DNA of 15,655 bases from Caryophanales bacterium (GTDB lineage Bacteria > Bacillota_I > Bacilli_A > RF39 > UBA660), in contig JAEEZO010000023.1 of NCBI GenBank assembly GCA_016291895.1, positions 1 to 15,655 on the forward strand, given 5' to 3'. The notes under the pieces were generated by a model. That model ran no database searches. It saw only the letters and a program-made list of their open reading frames with translations, and had not been told where the DNA came from. The position numbers and the translations under genes are program-made. Positions 1-6,736 of the stretch are shown piece after piece. Numbering within the stretch: position 1 is the first letter of the stretch; each line of letters opens with the position of its first letter.

Positions 1-1667
1 ACTTTATTTGCTTTAATCATTTCTCCATTTGGCATTGCTTTAAAGGCTTTTTCCATTTCAATAGATACTTCACCTTCAGATACTAATGCTACTGGATGAT
101 TCTTTAATTTATCACTAAATTTGATATTAGAAATATCTAAAGCCTCTTTCATAACTTTTAATAAATCTTTATTATCATCATTTATCTTCTTAACTTCATC
201 AGTTTCTTTATCATCTGTTTTTTCATCAAGAACATTTACAAAGTCATGTCCTTCAAATCTTGTCATTGCTTTTAATGTAAACTCATCTAAGTAATCCGTT
301 AAGAATAAAACTTCATGACCAGCTTCAATCATATTTTCAACTTGTGGCATATTCTTAATCTTAGCAATTGATTCTCCACTTGCATAATAAATCTTTGTTT
401 CATCGCTAGACAATCTACTATGATATTCAGCGAGTGTTGTTAATTTATCATCTTTGCTTGAATAGAATAGTAACAAATCTTGTAATAATTCTTTATTATT
501 TCCATAACTAGAATAAATACCATATTTAATTTGTGAACCAAAAGCTTCAAAGAATTTTTCATAAGTTTCACGATCTTCTTTTTGAAGTTCTATTAATTCT
601 TTTTTAATCTTTGATTCAATACTTCTAGCGATATTTTTAACTTGATGATTTTGTTGCATAGTTTCTCTTGATATATTAAGATCAATATCTTCAGAATCAA
701 CAATACCTTTTACGAAACTAAAGTAATCAGGTAGTAGTTCACTACATTTATCAGTGATTAATACTCCTTTAGAATATAACTCTAAGCCTTTTTCAAAATC
801 TTTAGTGTAATAATCCATTGGAGCATGACTTGGAATAAATAATAAAGCATCATAACTACATAAACCTTCTACTTTACTTTTAATAACCTTAGCAGGTTTT
901 TCATAATCATAGAACCTGTCAGTATAGAAGTTATCATAATCTTCATCTTTAACATCTTTTTTATCTTTTTTCCAAATTGGAACCATACTATTAACAGTTG
1001 TCTCTTCTAATTTTTCTTTACCTTTTTCACCAACCATTAAGTCCATAACTATTGGATATGTAATATAATCAGAATACTTAGTAATAATTCTTCTTAAATT
1101 ATATTCATCTAAATATTCACTATATTTATGATTATCATTATCATCTTTTAAATATAATGTAATCTTTGTACCATTAGTATCAAGTTCACTCTTTTCAATA
1201 GTGTAACCATCAACACCTTCAGAAGTCCAAAGATAAGTTTCATCACTATCAATACTACGTGATATTACTTCTACTTTTTTAGAAACCATAAAGCTTGAAT
1301 AGAAACCAACACCAAATTGACCAATGATATCAATATTTTCTTTTTTCTCATTCTCAAGCTTAAATAACTCACTACCACTTTTAGCAATCGTACCTAAGTT
1401 TGTTTCTAATTCTTCTTTTGTCATACCAATACCATTATCAAAAATAGTAATTGTACGATTATCTTTATCAAAACTTACTTTGATTTTTAAATCATCTTTT
1501 TTAATTTTTAATTTTTTATCAGTTAGTGACCTGTAATATAACTTATCTAGGGCATCACTACCATTTGATATTAATTCTCTTAAGAATATCTCTTCATTCG
1601 TATATATGGAATTAATCATCATATCAAGAATCTTCTTTGATTCTGTTTTAAATTCTTTCTTTTTCAT
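1..1667 (-). CDS. htpG: Molecular chaperone HtpG (Hsp90 family), C-terminus cut by window edge
   Basis: Bacterial Hsp90, a cytosolic ATP-dependent chaperone dimer that remodels late folding intermediates. The 555 visible codons read without interruption. The N-terminal GHKL ATPase domain is complete: RELISNGSDAL at residues 30-40 supplies catalytic E31 and Mg-binding N35, DNGIGM is at 77-82, and the ATP-lid glycine motif GQFGVGFYSSFM is at 116-127. The middle domain carries the conserved NISRE segment. The visible part ends in a MEKAFKAMPNGE segment of the dimerization domain, so roughly 70 residues are missing if the length is typical (about 620). The start at 1665-1667 follows AGAGGT (1675-1680). 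The promoter and a CIRCE operator lie just upstream, so heat-shock control by HrcA is likely. Identity is very secure. Confidence 0.97.
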   Translation of the reverse strand, partial: MKKKEFKTESKKILDMMINSIYTNEEIFLRELISNGSDALDKLYYRSLTDKKLKIKKDDLKIKVSFDKDNRTITIFDNGIGMTKEELETNLGTIAKSGSELFKLENEKKENIDIIGQFGVGFYSSFMVSKKVEVISRSIDSDETYLWTSEGVDGYTIEKSELDTNGTKITLYLKDDNDNHKYSEYLDEYNLRRIITKYSDYITYPIVMDLMVGEKGKEKLEETTVNSMVPIWKKDKKDVKDEDYDNFYTDRFYDYEKPAKVIKSKVEGLCSYDALLFIPSHAPMDYYTKDFEKGLELYSKGVLITDKCSELLPDYFSFVKGIVDSEDIDLNISRETMQQNHQVKNIARSIESKIKKELIELQKEDRETYEKFFEAFGSQIKYGIYSSYGNNKELLQDLLLFYSSKDDKLTTLAEYHSRLSSDETKIYYASGESIAKIKNMPQVENMIEAGHEVLFLTDYLDEFTLKAMTRFEGHDFVNVLDEKTDDKETDEVKKINDDNKDLLKVMKEALDISNIKFSDKLKNHPVALVSEGEVSIEMEKAFKAMPNGEMIKANK

Positions 1668-1702
1668 TATGTTTACCTCTCTTGTTTCTCATTACAATTA
1701 CA

Positions 1703-1731
1703 ACTATAGTCCTAATTTTAGCACTTGTCAA
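1703..1731 (-). promoter_or_regulatory. Sigma-A promoter of htpG
   Basis: On the minus strand TTGACA (1726-1731) is followed by a 17-base spacer and TATAGT (1703-1708). The -35 is a perfect consensus match and the -10 has one mismatch. It leads into the AGAGGT/ATG of htpG about 35 bases downstream. The -35 lies within the CIRCE repeat. Confidence 0.85.
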
Positions 1732-1744
1732 TAGAGATTGCTAA
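1718..1744 (-). promoter_or_regulatory. CIRCE operator (HrcA binding site) of htpG
   Basis: On the plus strand the arms TTAGCACTT (1718-1726) and GATTGCTAA (1736-1744) flank exactly nine bases. The CIRCE consensus is TTAGCACTC-N9-GAGTGCTAA, so each arm has one mismatch. It overlaps the htpG -35 box, as expected for an HrcA repressor site that blocks RNA polymerase. In Bacillus subtilis CIRCE controls groE and dnaK while htpG is controlled differently, so placement on htpG is notable. Confidence 0.85.
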
Positions 1745-1781
1745 TTTTATGTTAAATTGTTTTTTTTATACATTTTTAATG

Positions 1782-1787
1782 TATAAT
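1782..1787 (+). promoter_or_regulatory. -10 box for the tRNA-Gln gene
   Basis: A perfect TATAAT sits 12 bases before the first tRNA base, a normal distance for a tRNA promoter. The -35 is poor: the nearest candidate is TTGTTT at 1757-1762 with a long 19-base spacer. Confidence 0.5.
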
Positions 1788-1799
1788 AATCTATGTATT

Positions 1800-1873
1800 T
1801 GTCCCATAGCCAAGTGGTAAGGCAGTGGACTCTGACTCCATGAGCGTTAGTTCGAATCTAACTGGGACAGCCA
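1800..1873 (+). tRNA. tRNA-Gln (anticodon CUG), CCA encoded
   Basis: A full cloverleaf can be drawn. The acceptor stem pairs TGTCCCA (1800-1806) with TGGGACA (1863-1869), followed by discriminator G1870 and encoded CCA (1871-1873). The anticodon stem is GTGGA/TCCAT around loop CTCTGAC (1830-1836), giving anticodon CTG at 1832-1834, which reads CAG. The T arm is GTTAG/CTAAC with loop TTCGAAT (1846-1862). The U1-A72 pair is typical of bacterial tRNA-Gln. A CAG-specific tRNA is a luxury in so AT-rich a genome; a UUG-anticodon tRNA-Gln should exist elsewhere. Confidence 0.95.
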
Positions 1874-1878
1874 ATAAA

Positions 1879-1907
1879 AAGAAAAAGACTATTACTAGTC
1901 TTTTTTT
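1879..1907. terminator. Bidirectional terminator between tRNA-Gln and the GNAT gene
   Basis: AAAAAGACTA (1882-1891) pairs with TAGTCTTTTT (1896-1905) around a TTAC loop. U-tracts form in both directions, so it can end the tRNA transcript (plus) and the convergent acetyltransferase transcript (minus). The TAG stop of the acetyltransferase (1895-1897) lies inside the hairpin. Confidence 0.85.
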
Positions 1908-2401
1908 AATTTATATATCATTTCGGCACAATCCCAATGTTCATCATAAAAAGTATATACATCTTTATCAATTCTAATAGTTTCAAAACCTACTTTTTGA
2001 TAACAATGATAAGCTCCATCATTAATTGTAAATACTCCTAGATTAATCTCTTTAGGATGAAAGTTATTAATGGCATAATTAATAGCTTCGTTAATTAAAG
2101 CTTTTCCATAACCTTTACCTCTTATACTTTTATCAACGATGATAAAACCAAGTCTTATTACATCTTGATTATTATCAGGATGTCTCATAATTAAATGCCC
2201 TACTACTTTACCATCATCTACTAAAGTAAAAGGATAAAAATTATTATCGATCATACAATCTTGATAATTTTTATTAATATCATCACTAGTTACTGGATAA
2301 TCTTTATAACGATCCATACTCCATAATCTTAGTTCTCTTTCATTATCTATCCATTTAATAATATCATCAGCATCATTTTTATTATAATTACGTAATTCCA
2401 T
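1895..2401 (-). CDS. GNAT-family N-acetyltransferase
   Basis: A 168-residue acetyl-CoA-dependent acyltransferase. The substrate cannot be told from the sequence; amino groups of small molecules or proteins are usual for the family. The acetyl-CoA pyrophosphate-binding motif V/A signature RGKGYGKALI follows strand 4 (LGFIIVDKSI), and a late YQKVGFE segment matches the usual GNAT C-terminal Y-x-K-x-GF motif. The longer frame opens with TTG at 2413. I chose the ATG at 2399-2401 because GGTGAT sits at the right distance before it, and that GTG would otherwise be codon 2. The gene stands alone between its own extended -10 promoter and the shared terminator with the tRNA. It converges on the tRNA gene. 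Family assignment is firm. Confidence 0.9.
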   Translation of the reverse strand: MELRNYNKNDADDIIKWIDNERELRLWSMDRYKDYPVTSDDINKNYQDCMIDNNFYPFTLVDDGKVVGHLIMRHPDNNQDVIRLGFIIVDKSIRGKGYGKALINEAINYAINNFHPKEINLGVFTINDGAYHCYQKVGFETIRIDKDVYTFYDEHWDCAEMIYKLKKD

Positions 2402-2417
2402 ATAAATCACCAAAATT

Positions 2418-2426
2418 AGTATAACA
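2418..2426 (-). promoter_or_regulatory. Extended -10 promoter of the GNAT gene
   Basis: The minus strand reads TGT-TATACT, an extended -10 (TGn-TATACT), immediately after the U-tract of the upstream gene's terminator. No convincing -35 is present. The expected start falls about 10 bases before ATG, giving a very short leader that just holds the GGTGAT. Confidence 0.5.
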
Positions 2427-2452
2427 AAAAAAGTGTTTTATAACACTTTTTT
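2426..2452 (-). terminator. Terminator of the 304-residue surface protein gene
   Basis: AAAAAAGTGTT (2427-2437) pairs with AACACTTTTTT (2442-2452) around TTAT. On the minus strand a run of seven T follows. The TAA stop (2451-2453) lies at the base of the stem. Confidence 0.85.
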
Positions 2453-3365
2453 ATTCAATCGTCTTTAATTGTTTTGTTGTAAAGTCATATTCATAATTGT
2501 ATACTTTTTGGTTTGTTGCATAATCAACGTCTTCAACAACAACTTTTAATACTGTATTAGTAATTACTACTGATTGTACATTACGATTATTTGTTTCAAG
2601 GATAGTATCACCAATTTCTCCAGTAATAGCAGCTAATTTTAAATTACCATCATTATCTAAAACAACAAACTTATGATCATACATTGCTGGATAAACTTTT
2701 TTAACACTATTTAAATGTTCTAATAATGAGTTATCTTGTTCAATAGATAAAACTCCTTTGTCATTAACAATATATACATCAGTATTATCTACTACACATC
2801 CAACTACGTTTTCAGCAACTACACTGTTATTATTTATATCAAATATTTGTCCTGAAGATTCTTTAATAACATAGAAATAACCTCTTGGATATAGACGAAT
2901 TAAAGCTTCTCTTACACTTTCTTTATCCATTGCTTCAAAACTAAGTTCATCATCAAATAAACTACGGTCTTTACTTGCTTCATAGAATGATGCAAAATTA
3001 GATTCGCCTTTTGTATATACTAAGCCATAGAATTCTTCACCAGCAAGCATATAGTTTTTAGCAACTGTAGGTAATTTAACTTCTTTATCTGTCTTTGTTG
3101 ATAAATTAATTAAATGATAACCACCATCATTTACTAACGCAAATATTCCCGCTTGACTAGATAATGCACAATTAGCATTTTTACATTTATATTCATAATT
3201 GCCACCAGAATAAGTGATTGATAAATTATTACCACTATTAGCTGGTTTCTTAGGTGTTTCATTCTTCTTAACTGACCATAATAGAATTAGTAATAAACCA
3301 GCTATTAAAACACCTGCTGCAATTAATCTAACTTTACCTTGATATTTTAATTGTTCTTCTGTCAT
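2451..3365 (-). CDS. Membrane-anchored protein of unknown function, repeat-rich ectodomain
   Basis: I do not recognise this 304-residue protein. A short cytoplasmic N-terminus (1-11) is followed by one hydrophobic helix at about 13-30 (LIAAGVLIAGLLLILLW), then basic residues. A large, beta-rich outer part of about 270 residues follows. The ectodomain has C61 and C66 (YKCKNANC), a possible disulfide, plus C190. Recurrent short hydrophobic strands with Asp/Asn turns (for example DVYIVNDKGVL, KFVVLDNDGNLKL) look like beta-propeller blades, which is inference only. The start at 3363-3365 follows AGAGGT with a five-base spacer. The gene is monocistronic, flanked by terminators, next to another surface protein with an ectodomain cysteine pattern. 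A structural or sensing role at the cell surface is possible but unproven. Confidence 0.75.
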   Translation of the reverse strand: MTEEQLKYQGKVRLIAAGVLIAGLLLILLWSVKKNETPKKPANSGNNLSITYSGGNYEYKCKNANCALSSQAGIFALVNDGGYHLINLSTKTDKEVKLPTVAKNYMLAGEEFYGLVYTKGESNFASFYEASKDRSLFDDELSFEAMDKESVREALIRLYPRGYFYVIKESSGQIFDINNNSVVAENVVGCVVDNTDVYIVNDKGVLSIEQDNSLLEHLNSVKKVYPAMYDHKFVVLDNDGNLKLAAITGEIGDTILETNNRNVQSVVITNTVLKVVVEDVDYATNQKVYNYEYDFTTKQLKTIE

Positions 3366-3394
3366 ATTATACCTCTTATATTCTTTCTAATATA

Positions 3395-3400
3395 ATTATA
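3395..3400 (-). promoter_or_regulatory. -10 box of the 304-residue surface protein gene
   Basis: A perfect TATAAT on the minus strand, 29 bases before the start codon. The region where the -35 should be is taken up by the U-tract of the preceding terminator and only weak matches (TTCTTT, 16-base spacer) are present. Confidence 0.45.
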
Positions 3401-3411
3401 AAGCAAAAAAC

Positions 3412-3445
3412 AAAAAAAAGAACTATCTTATAATTCTTTTTTTTT
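3412..3445 (-). terminator. Terminator of the InlB/lysozyme surface protein gene
   Basis: AAAAAAAAGAA (3412-3422) pairs with TTCTTTTTTTT (3434-3444), with further partial pairing in the loop. On the minus strand a run of eight T follows. Confidence 0.75.
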
Positions 3446-3456
3446 ACTTTACATTA

Positions 3457-4401
3457 TTATTGACAATTATTTGATGCATAATTGTACATTGTCTTAGCCA
3501 TATTATTAGCTCTCGTCTGACAAGTTTTACTAGCATTAGCGGGAATTACATATTGTCTGCAGAAATTATTAGTCATCGTAACAACATCTTGATTACTCTT
3601 TAATGTGTTATATGCTTTAGAATAACTTTTAGAAAGTTCATTCTTTAAAAATTTAACTTGGCATTCAGCTGTTGTATAACTACTACCACAATAGTTTTTT
3701 AATTTAGTAAATCTTCCTTTATACCATTGAATAATTCCATAACATTTACCACCACAACCATATTCATTAGGATTAAATCTAGTTTCATAATAAACATTTG
3801 CCATAACAGCAGCCGTTGCAGTATTACTAAATCCATTGGCTTTTAGCGCTTGGCATACTTTCTTTTGGTTAGTACTTGCACTATATTTTGGAGTTGTCGT
3901 CTTTTTAGCAACCTTTTTCTTATTATATTTAGCAACAAGAGTTATATCACTAGTAACTTCACTTTTAAAATCATACTTTTTATCATCTAGATACCATCCT
4001 TTAAAAGTATAACCACTTTTTGTAGGATCTTTAGGTTTCGTAACAAGTTTATTTTCTTCAACAGTAATAACTTCTTCTTTCTTACCATTTTCGTATTTAA
4101 AAGTTACTTTATAATAAACAATATCTTTATCATAAACACCTACAATTTCAGCTTCATCATCTAACTTTGTTTCTAAGTCATATTCTTTACCATTGTATTC
4201 CCAATGATTAAAAGTATATCCATCAATATCAGGAGCTTCGGGTAATTCTTCTAACATTCCTCTTCTCGCTTCCAATACCGTATCTAATTTCCCATTAACA
4301 ATAATTTTAACATCTACTTTGTAATTAAAGCTTTGATATATAAAATAAGTAATAGATATAACTCCTAAGAGTAAACAAATAATTGAGAGTTTTTTATACA
4401 T
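3457..4401 (-). CDS. Surface protein: InlB B-repeats plus phage-tail-lysozyme-like domain
   Basis: A 314-residue predicted cell-wall hydrolase. Residues 5-24 form an uncleaved-looking signal anchor. Two Listeria-Bacteroides (InlB B) repeats follow at about 30-90 and 97-160, each with the GYTF-x2-W signature (61-67 and 130-136). A basic Lys/Thr linker (162-180) leads to a domain at 181-314 matching the phage tail lysozyme family: TAAVMANVYYETRFNP with likely catalytic E206, then GIIQWYKGR (222-230). The hydrolase domain has eight cysteines (183, 216, 220, 238, 247, 281, 294, 313), an even number that suggests four disulfides, which is unusual for low-GC Gram-positive exported proteins. The start at 4399-4401 follows AGAGGT. 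The gene has its own promoter and terminator. Local peptidoglycan cleavage is inferred, as no phage genes are nearby. Confidence 0.85.
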   Translation of the reverse strand: MYKKLSIICLLLGVISITYFIYQSFNYKVDVKIIVNGKLDTVLEARRGMLEELPEAPDIDGYTFNHWEYNGKEYDLETKLDDEAEIVGVYDKDIVYYKVTFKYENGKKEEVITVEENKLVTKPKDPTKSGYTFKGWYLDDKKYDFKSEVTSDITLVAKYNKKKVAKKTTTPKYSASTNQKKVCQALKANGFSNTATAAVMANVYYETRFNPNEYGCGGKCYGIIQWYKGRFTKLKNYCGSSYTTAECQVKFLKNELSKSYSKAYNTLKSNQDVVTMTNNFCRQYVIPANASKTCQTRANNMAKTMYNYASNNCQ

Positions 4402-4420
4402 CTTGCACCTCTTGCTAGAT

Positions 4421-4449
4421 ATTATAACAAAATATGACTATAAAAGCAA
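4421..4449 (-). promoter_or_regulatory. Promoter of the InlB/lysozyme gene
   Basis: The minus strand reads TTGCTT (4444-4449), a 17-base spacer ending in TGT, then TATAAT (4421-4426), which is an extended -10. The first two bases of the -35 are the last two of the upstream terminator's T run. Confidence 0.7.
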
Positions 4450-4470
4450 AAAAAGATAGTAAACTATCTT
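4448..4470 (-). terminator. Terminator of the D-aspartate operon
   Basis: AAGATAG (4453-4459) pairs with CTATCTT (4464-4470) around TAAA. On the minus strand seven T follow. The TAG stop of the 97-residue gene (4464-4466) is within the stem. Confidence 0.85.
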
Positions 4471-4757
4471 CTTCTTGGTATTACTGCATCTGGTCCAGAG
4501 AAACATATTAGAACATTTTTTTCTTTTTCTACAATACTTCTTACAGCACCTTCTTGATGTGAAAATGACTCTATATCACAACCATTTTTATAACATACTT
4601 CTCTTAGGGCATCATCATATGCTTCAAAGTTACGAACTCTCTCAACAATAAAGGGCATAACTCTATCAACATCTTCCATAGTATACTTATCAATTTTAAA
4701 ACTATTTACAGCATTGAAAATCATTTCTGCTCTTTTTTTCATATCTTCATAAGTCAT
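4464..4757 (-). CDS. Small hypothetical protein, third gene of the D-Asp operon
   Basis: I do not recognise this 97-residue protein. It has no signal peptide or membrane helix, so it is probably cytosolic. The first 60 residues look helical and charged (DMKKRAEMIF, VERVRNFEAYDD), followed by CYKNGC and a C-terminal hydrophobic strand ending in FSGPDAVIPRRR. The start at 4755-4757 follows AGGAG. Its start lies nine bases beyond the racemase stop and the operon terminator follows directly, so it is surely co-transcribed with the D-Asp ligase and racemase genes. A helper or regulatory role there is a guess from position alone. Confidence 0.8.
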   Translation of the reverse strand: MTYEDMKKRAEMIFNAVNSFKIDKYTMEDVDRVMPFIVERVRNFEAYDDALREVCYKNGCDIESFSHQEGAVRSIVEKEKNVLICFSGPDAVIPRRR

Positions 4758-4766
4758 AATTATCTC

Positions 4767-5456
4767 CTATTTTAATTTTTTACCTGCATCGATAATTGTT
4801 TTATCTGCAAGTACTTTAAGTGAATCAATAATACGATTGTCACTATATAAATCATTATCACGAACAATAACTGATAATTCCGTACAAGCTGTAATAACAA
4901 TATCACAACCTGCTAAGAAATATTTATTAGCAACATTATAAAAATCTTTTTTGGAAACACTAATTCCTTTTTTTACTTTATTATATATTAAATCCATTAC
5001 TTCATCATTAACATTATCTTCTGGATAATATATTTCTTTTTCTAAATATCTTTCATATATTTTAGCAAATAAAGTTCCTTTAGTAGCCATAATACCAACT
5101 TTCTTTATTCTTGGATTATTATTAACAATTTGTGATACTTCATAAGGCATATTAACTAAAGGAATACTAACACTATTTTTAATTTCATCATACATAAAAT
5201 GACTAGTATTACATGGCATAACTAAAAAGTTACAACCACAATTTTCTAACATTTTAGCATCTTTTATTAAATATGGTATAGGATTATCTTTACTATTATC
5301 TAAAATATATGCTGTTCTATCAGGAATTGTTGCATGATTAGATATTAACATATCAACATGCTCTTGATCACAAGAAACATCCGTATTATCAATAACTAAA
5401 TCGATAAAATCTGCTGTGGCTTTTGGCCCTAAGCCCCCTAATACACCAACTTTCAT
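4767..5456 (-). CDS. Aspartate/glutamate racemase family protein (probable aspartate racemase)
   Basis: A cofactor-independent amino-acid racemase of 229 residues, the usual length for the aspartate racemase (RacX/YgeA) group. It has the N-terminal GGLGPKAT signature (7-14), the first catalytic cysteine in MPCNTSH (C82) and the second in TACTELS (C191). These are the two acid/base thiols that exchange the alpha proton. The start at 5454-5456 follows AGGAGG, which contains part of the TAG stop of the upstream ligase; only eight bases separate the two genes, so translational coupling is likely. Its place next to a D-aspartate ligase argues that it makes D-Asp for the cell wall, as in the Enterococcus faecium ligase/racemase pair. 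Substrate choice is inferred from context; a broad-specificity racemase remains possible. Confidence 0.9.
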   Translation of the reverse strand: MKVGVLGGLGPKATADFIDLVIDNTDVSCDQEHVDMLISNHATIPDRTAYILDNSKDNPIPYLIKDAKMLENCGCNFLVMPCNTSHFMYDEIKNSVSIPLVNMPYEVSQIVNNNPRIKKVGIMATKGTLFAKIYERYLEKEIYYPEDNVNDEVMDLIYNKVKKGISVSKKDFYNVANKYFLAGCDIVITACTELSVIVRDNDLYSDNRIIDSLKVLADKTIIDAGKKLK

Positions 5457-5464
5457 TCTTCCTC

Positions 5465-6673
5465 CTAAAAATATTTTTTAAATTTTCTAATTTGATTATA
5501 ATAAGCTTCTTTAATATAAATCCATCTTTTTAAATTCATATCTTTTTTATAATACAAAGGATGTGTACATTTCTTTTCTTTCTTTAATGCTAAATATTCA
5601 CGAACAATATCTTTATTAGAAATATATTTCTTAATAACATGATCTGGTACGATTGAATATACCCAAGGATTATAAGGCAAATCAATTTTCTTTAAATCTT
5701 TACCATAAATATATTCATTAACAAGACATTCCGTGTAATTAGCGCCACTTGCTGTCATATAGAAGTTACTTCTTCCTAAACGAACATTAATCTCAAAATA
5801 TTTATATTTACCATCACTACTATCATATTTAATATCAAAGTTAGCATAACCTATATATTTACATTCTTTTAAGAATTTCTTAGCTTGTTCTAGAATTTCT
5901 CTTTCCATAGGTCTTGTTATTATTGCTACATAATTACCAATAGCTCCTGGTGTCTTCTCTTCTAAAATTGGTTGACCAAGAGATGCAAAGACAACCTCAT
6001 GATTTTTATTACAATAACAAGTTAATACTCGCATATTATAGTCTTCACCTGGAACCATTTTTTGAAGACAAAAAGTATCTTCATAACTTGAATGATATAC
6101 ATTAGTAAGGACTTCATATAATTCATCTTCATCTTTGATTCTAAAGATTTTCTTTTTACCAGGGAATTCAGCATAGTGCCATGTATTCTTATCACTATTT
6201 TTTGCAATTATTGGATAGTCCCAAGGAATTTCTACTTTTTCATAATTATCTTTAGTAACAACAATTGTTTCTGGATAATCCATTTTTAATTTATCACACA
6301 TTTTATAGAAATTATCTTTACGAACAATACTATCTAAGATATCTTTATCAACATAAGGAACAATATAATCTTTACTTAATTCTTTTTTATATAAAACGAT
6401 AATATCTACGTACCATTCAGAACAAGCAAGTAATATTTTCTTCTTATCTTTATATTCTTTAGCAAATTCTTTTAATTTATCTACTAATTTTTCACCATTT
6501 AAATCTTTTATTGTTGTTTGGTCAATAATACTAGAGTTATTAGTAGCTCCTAATATTTCTTGACTAAATATTTTACTTATAACACCATACTTTTCATGAA
6601 AACTTCTAGCAATACTATATGTACCAATATCAGCTCCAATAAGTACTGGAATAAATTCTTGATTATTAAACAT
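5465..6673 (-). CDS. ATP-grasp ligase, D-aspartate ligase-like (Asl family)
   Basis: A 402-residue carboxylate-amine ligase with the layout of E. faecium Aslfm, which adds D-Asp to the lysine side chain of peptidoglycan precursors in the cytoplasm. The N-terminus FIPVLIGADIGTYSIARSF (7-25) is typical of this family. The ATP-grasp core shows YPIIAK with K158, LQKMVPGEDYNMRVL (203-217), GYANFDIKYD (275-284) and the metal-binding FEINVRLGRSNFY (293-305; E294, N296). The start at 6671-6673 follows TAGGTGAT. It is the first gene of an operon with the racemase and the 97-residue gene. Family membership is firm; the D-Asp specificity rests on the family resemblance and the adjacent racemase. Confidence 0.87.
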   Translation of the reverse strand: MFNNQEFIPVLIGADIGTYSIARSFHEKYGVISKIFSQEILGATNNSSIIDQTTIKDLNGEKLVDKLKEFAKEYKDKKKILLACSEWYVDIIVLYKKELSKDYIVPYVDKDILDSIVRKDNFYKMCDKLKMDYPETIVVTKDNYEKVEIPWDYPIIAKNSDKNTWHYAEFPGKKKIFRIKDEDELYEVLTNVYHSSYEDTFCLQKMVPGEDYNMRVLTCYCNKNHEVVFASLGQPILEEKTPGAIGNYVAIITRPMEREILEQAKKFLKECKYIGYANFDIKYDSSDGKYKYFEINVRLGRSNFYMTASGANYTECLVNEYIYGKDLKKIDLPYNPWVYSIVPDHVIKKYISNKDIVREYLALKKEKKCTHPLYYKKDMNLKRWIYIKEAYYNQIRKFKKYF

Positions 6674-6694
6674 TTTTTTATCACCTACTTACTC

Positions 6695-6703
6695 ATTATA
6701 TCA
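6695..6703 (-). promoter_or_regulatory. Extended -10 promoter of the D-Asp operon
   Basis: The minus strand reads TGA-TATAAT, an extended -10 with a perfect hexamer. It begins within one base of the U-tract of the preceding terminator. The -35 position falls in the terminator hairpin (TAGTTA) and is poor, so the extended element probably does the work. Confidence 0.6.
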
Positions 6704-6727
6704 AAAAAGACTAGTATTAACTAGTCT
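6703..6727 (-). terminator. Terminator of the 224-residue membrane protein gene
   Basis: GACTAGT (6709-6715) pairs with ACTAGTC (6720-6726) around ATTA, followed on the minus strand by TTTTTT. Confidence 0.88.
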
Positions 6728-6736
6728 AATTAACAA

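Noticed and set aside
1324..1536. Plus-strand open frame of 70 codons inside htpG
   Set aside because: Antisense to the well-conserved ATPase domain of htpG; no ribosome site and low-complexity Ser/Phe/Leu content typical of a shadow.
3457..4401. Prophage remnant, because of the phage-tail-lysozyme-like domain
   Set aside because: No other phage gene, integrase or attachment site is nearby, and the InlB repeats and signal anchor indicate a cellular surface protein.
6022..6207. Minus-strand 61-codon frame within the ATP-grasp ligase
   Set aside because: Out-of-frame shadow of the ligase on the same strand, no Shine-Dalgarno and no domain.
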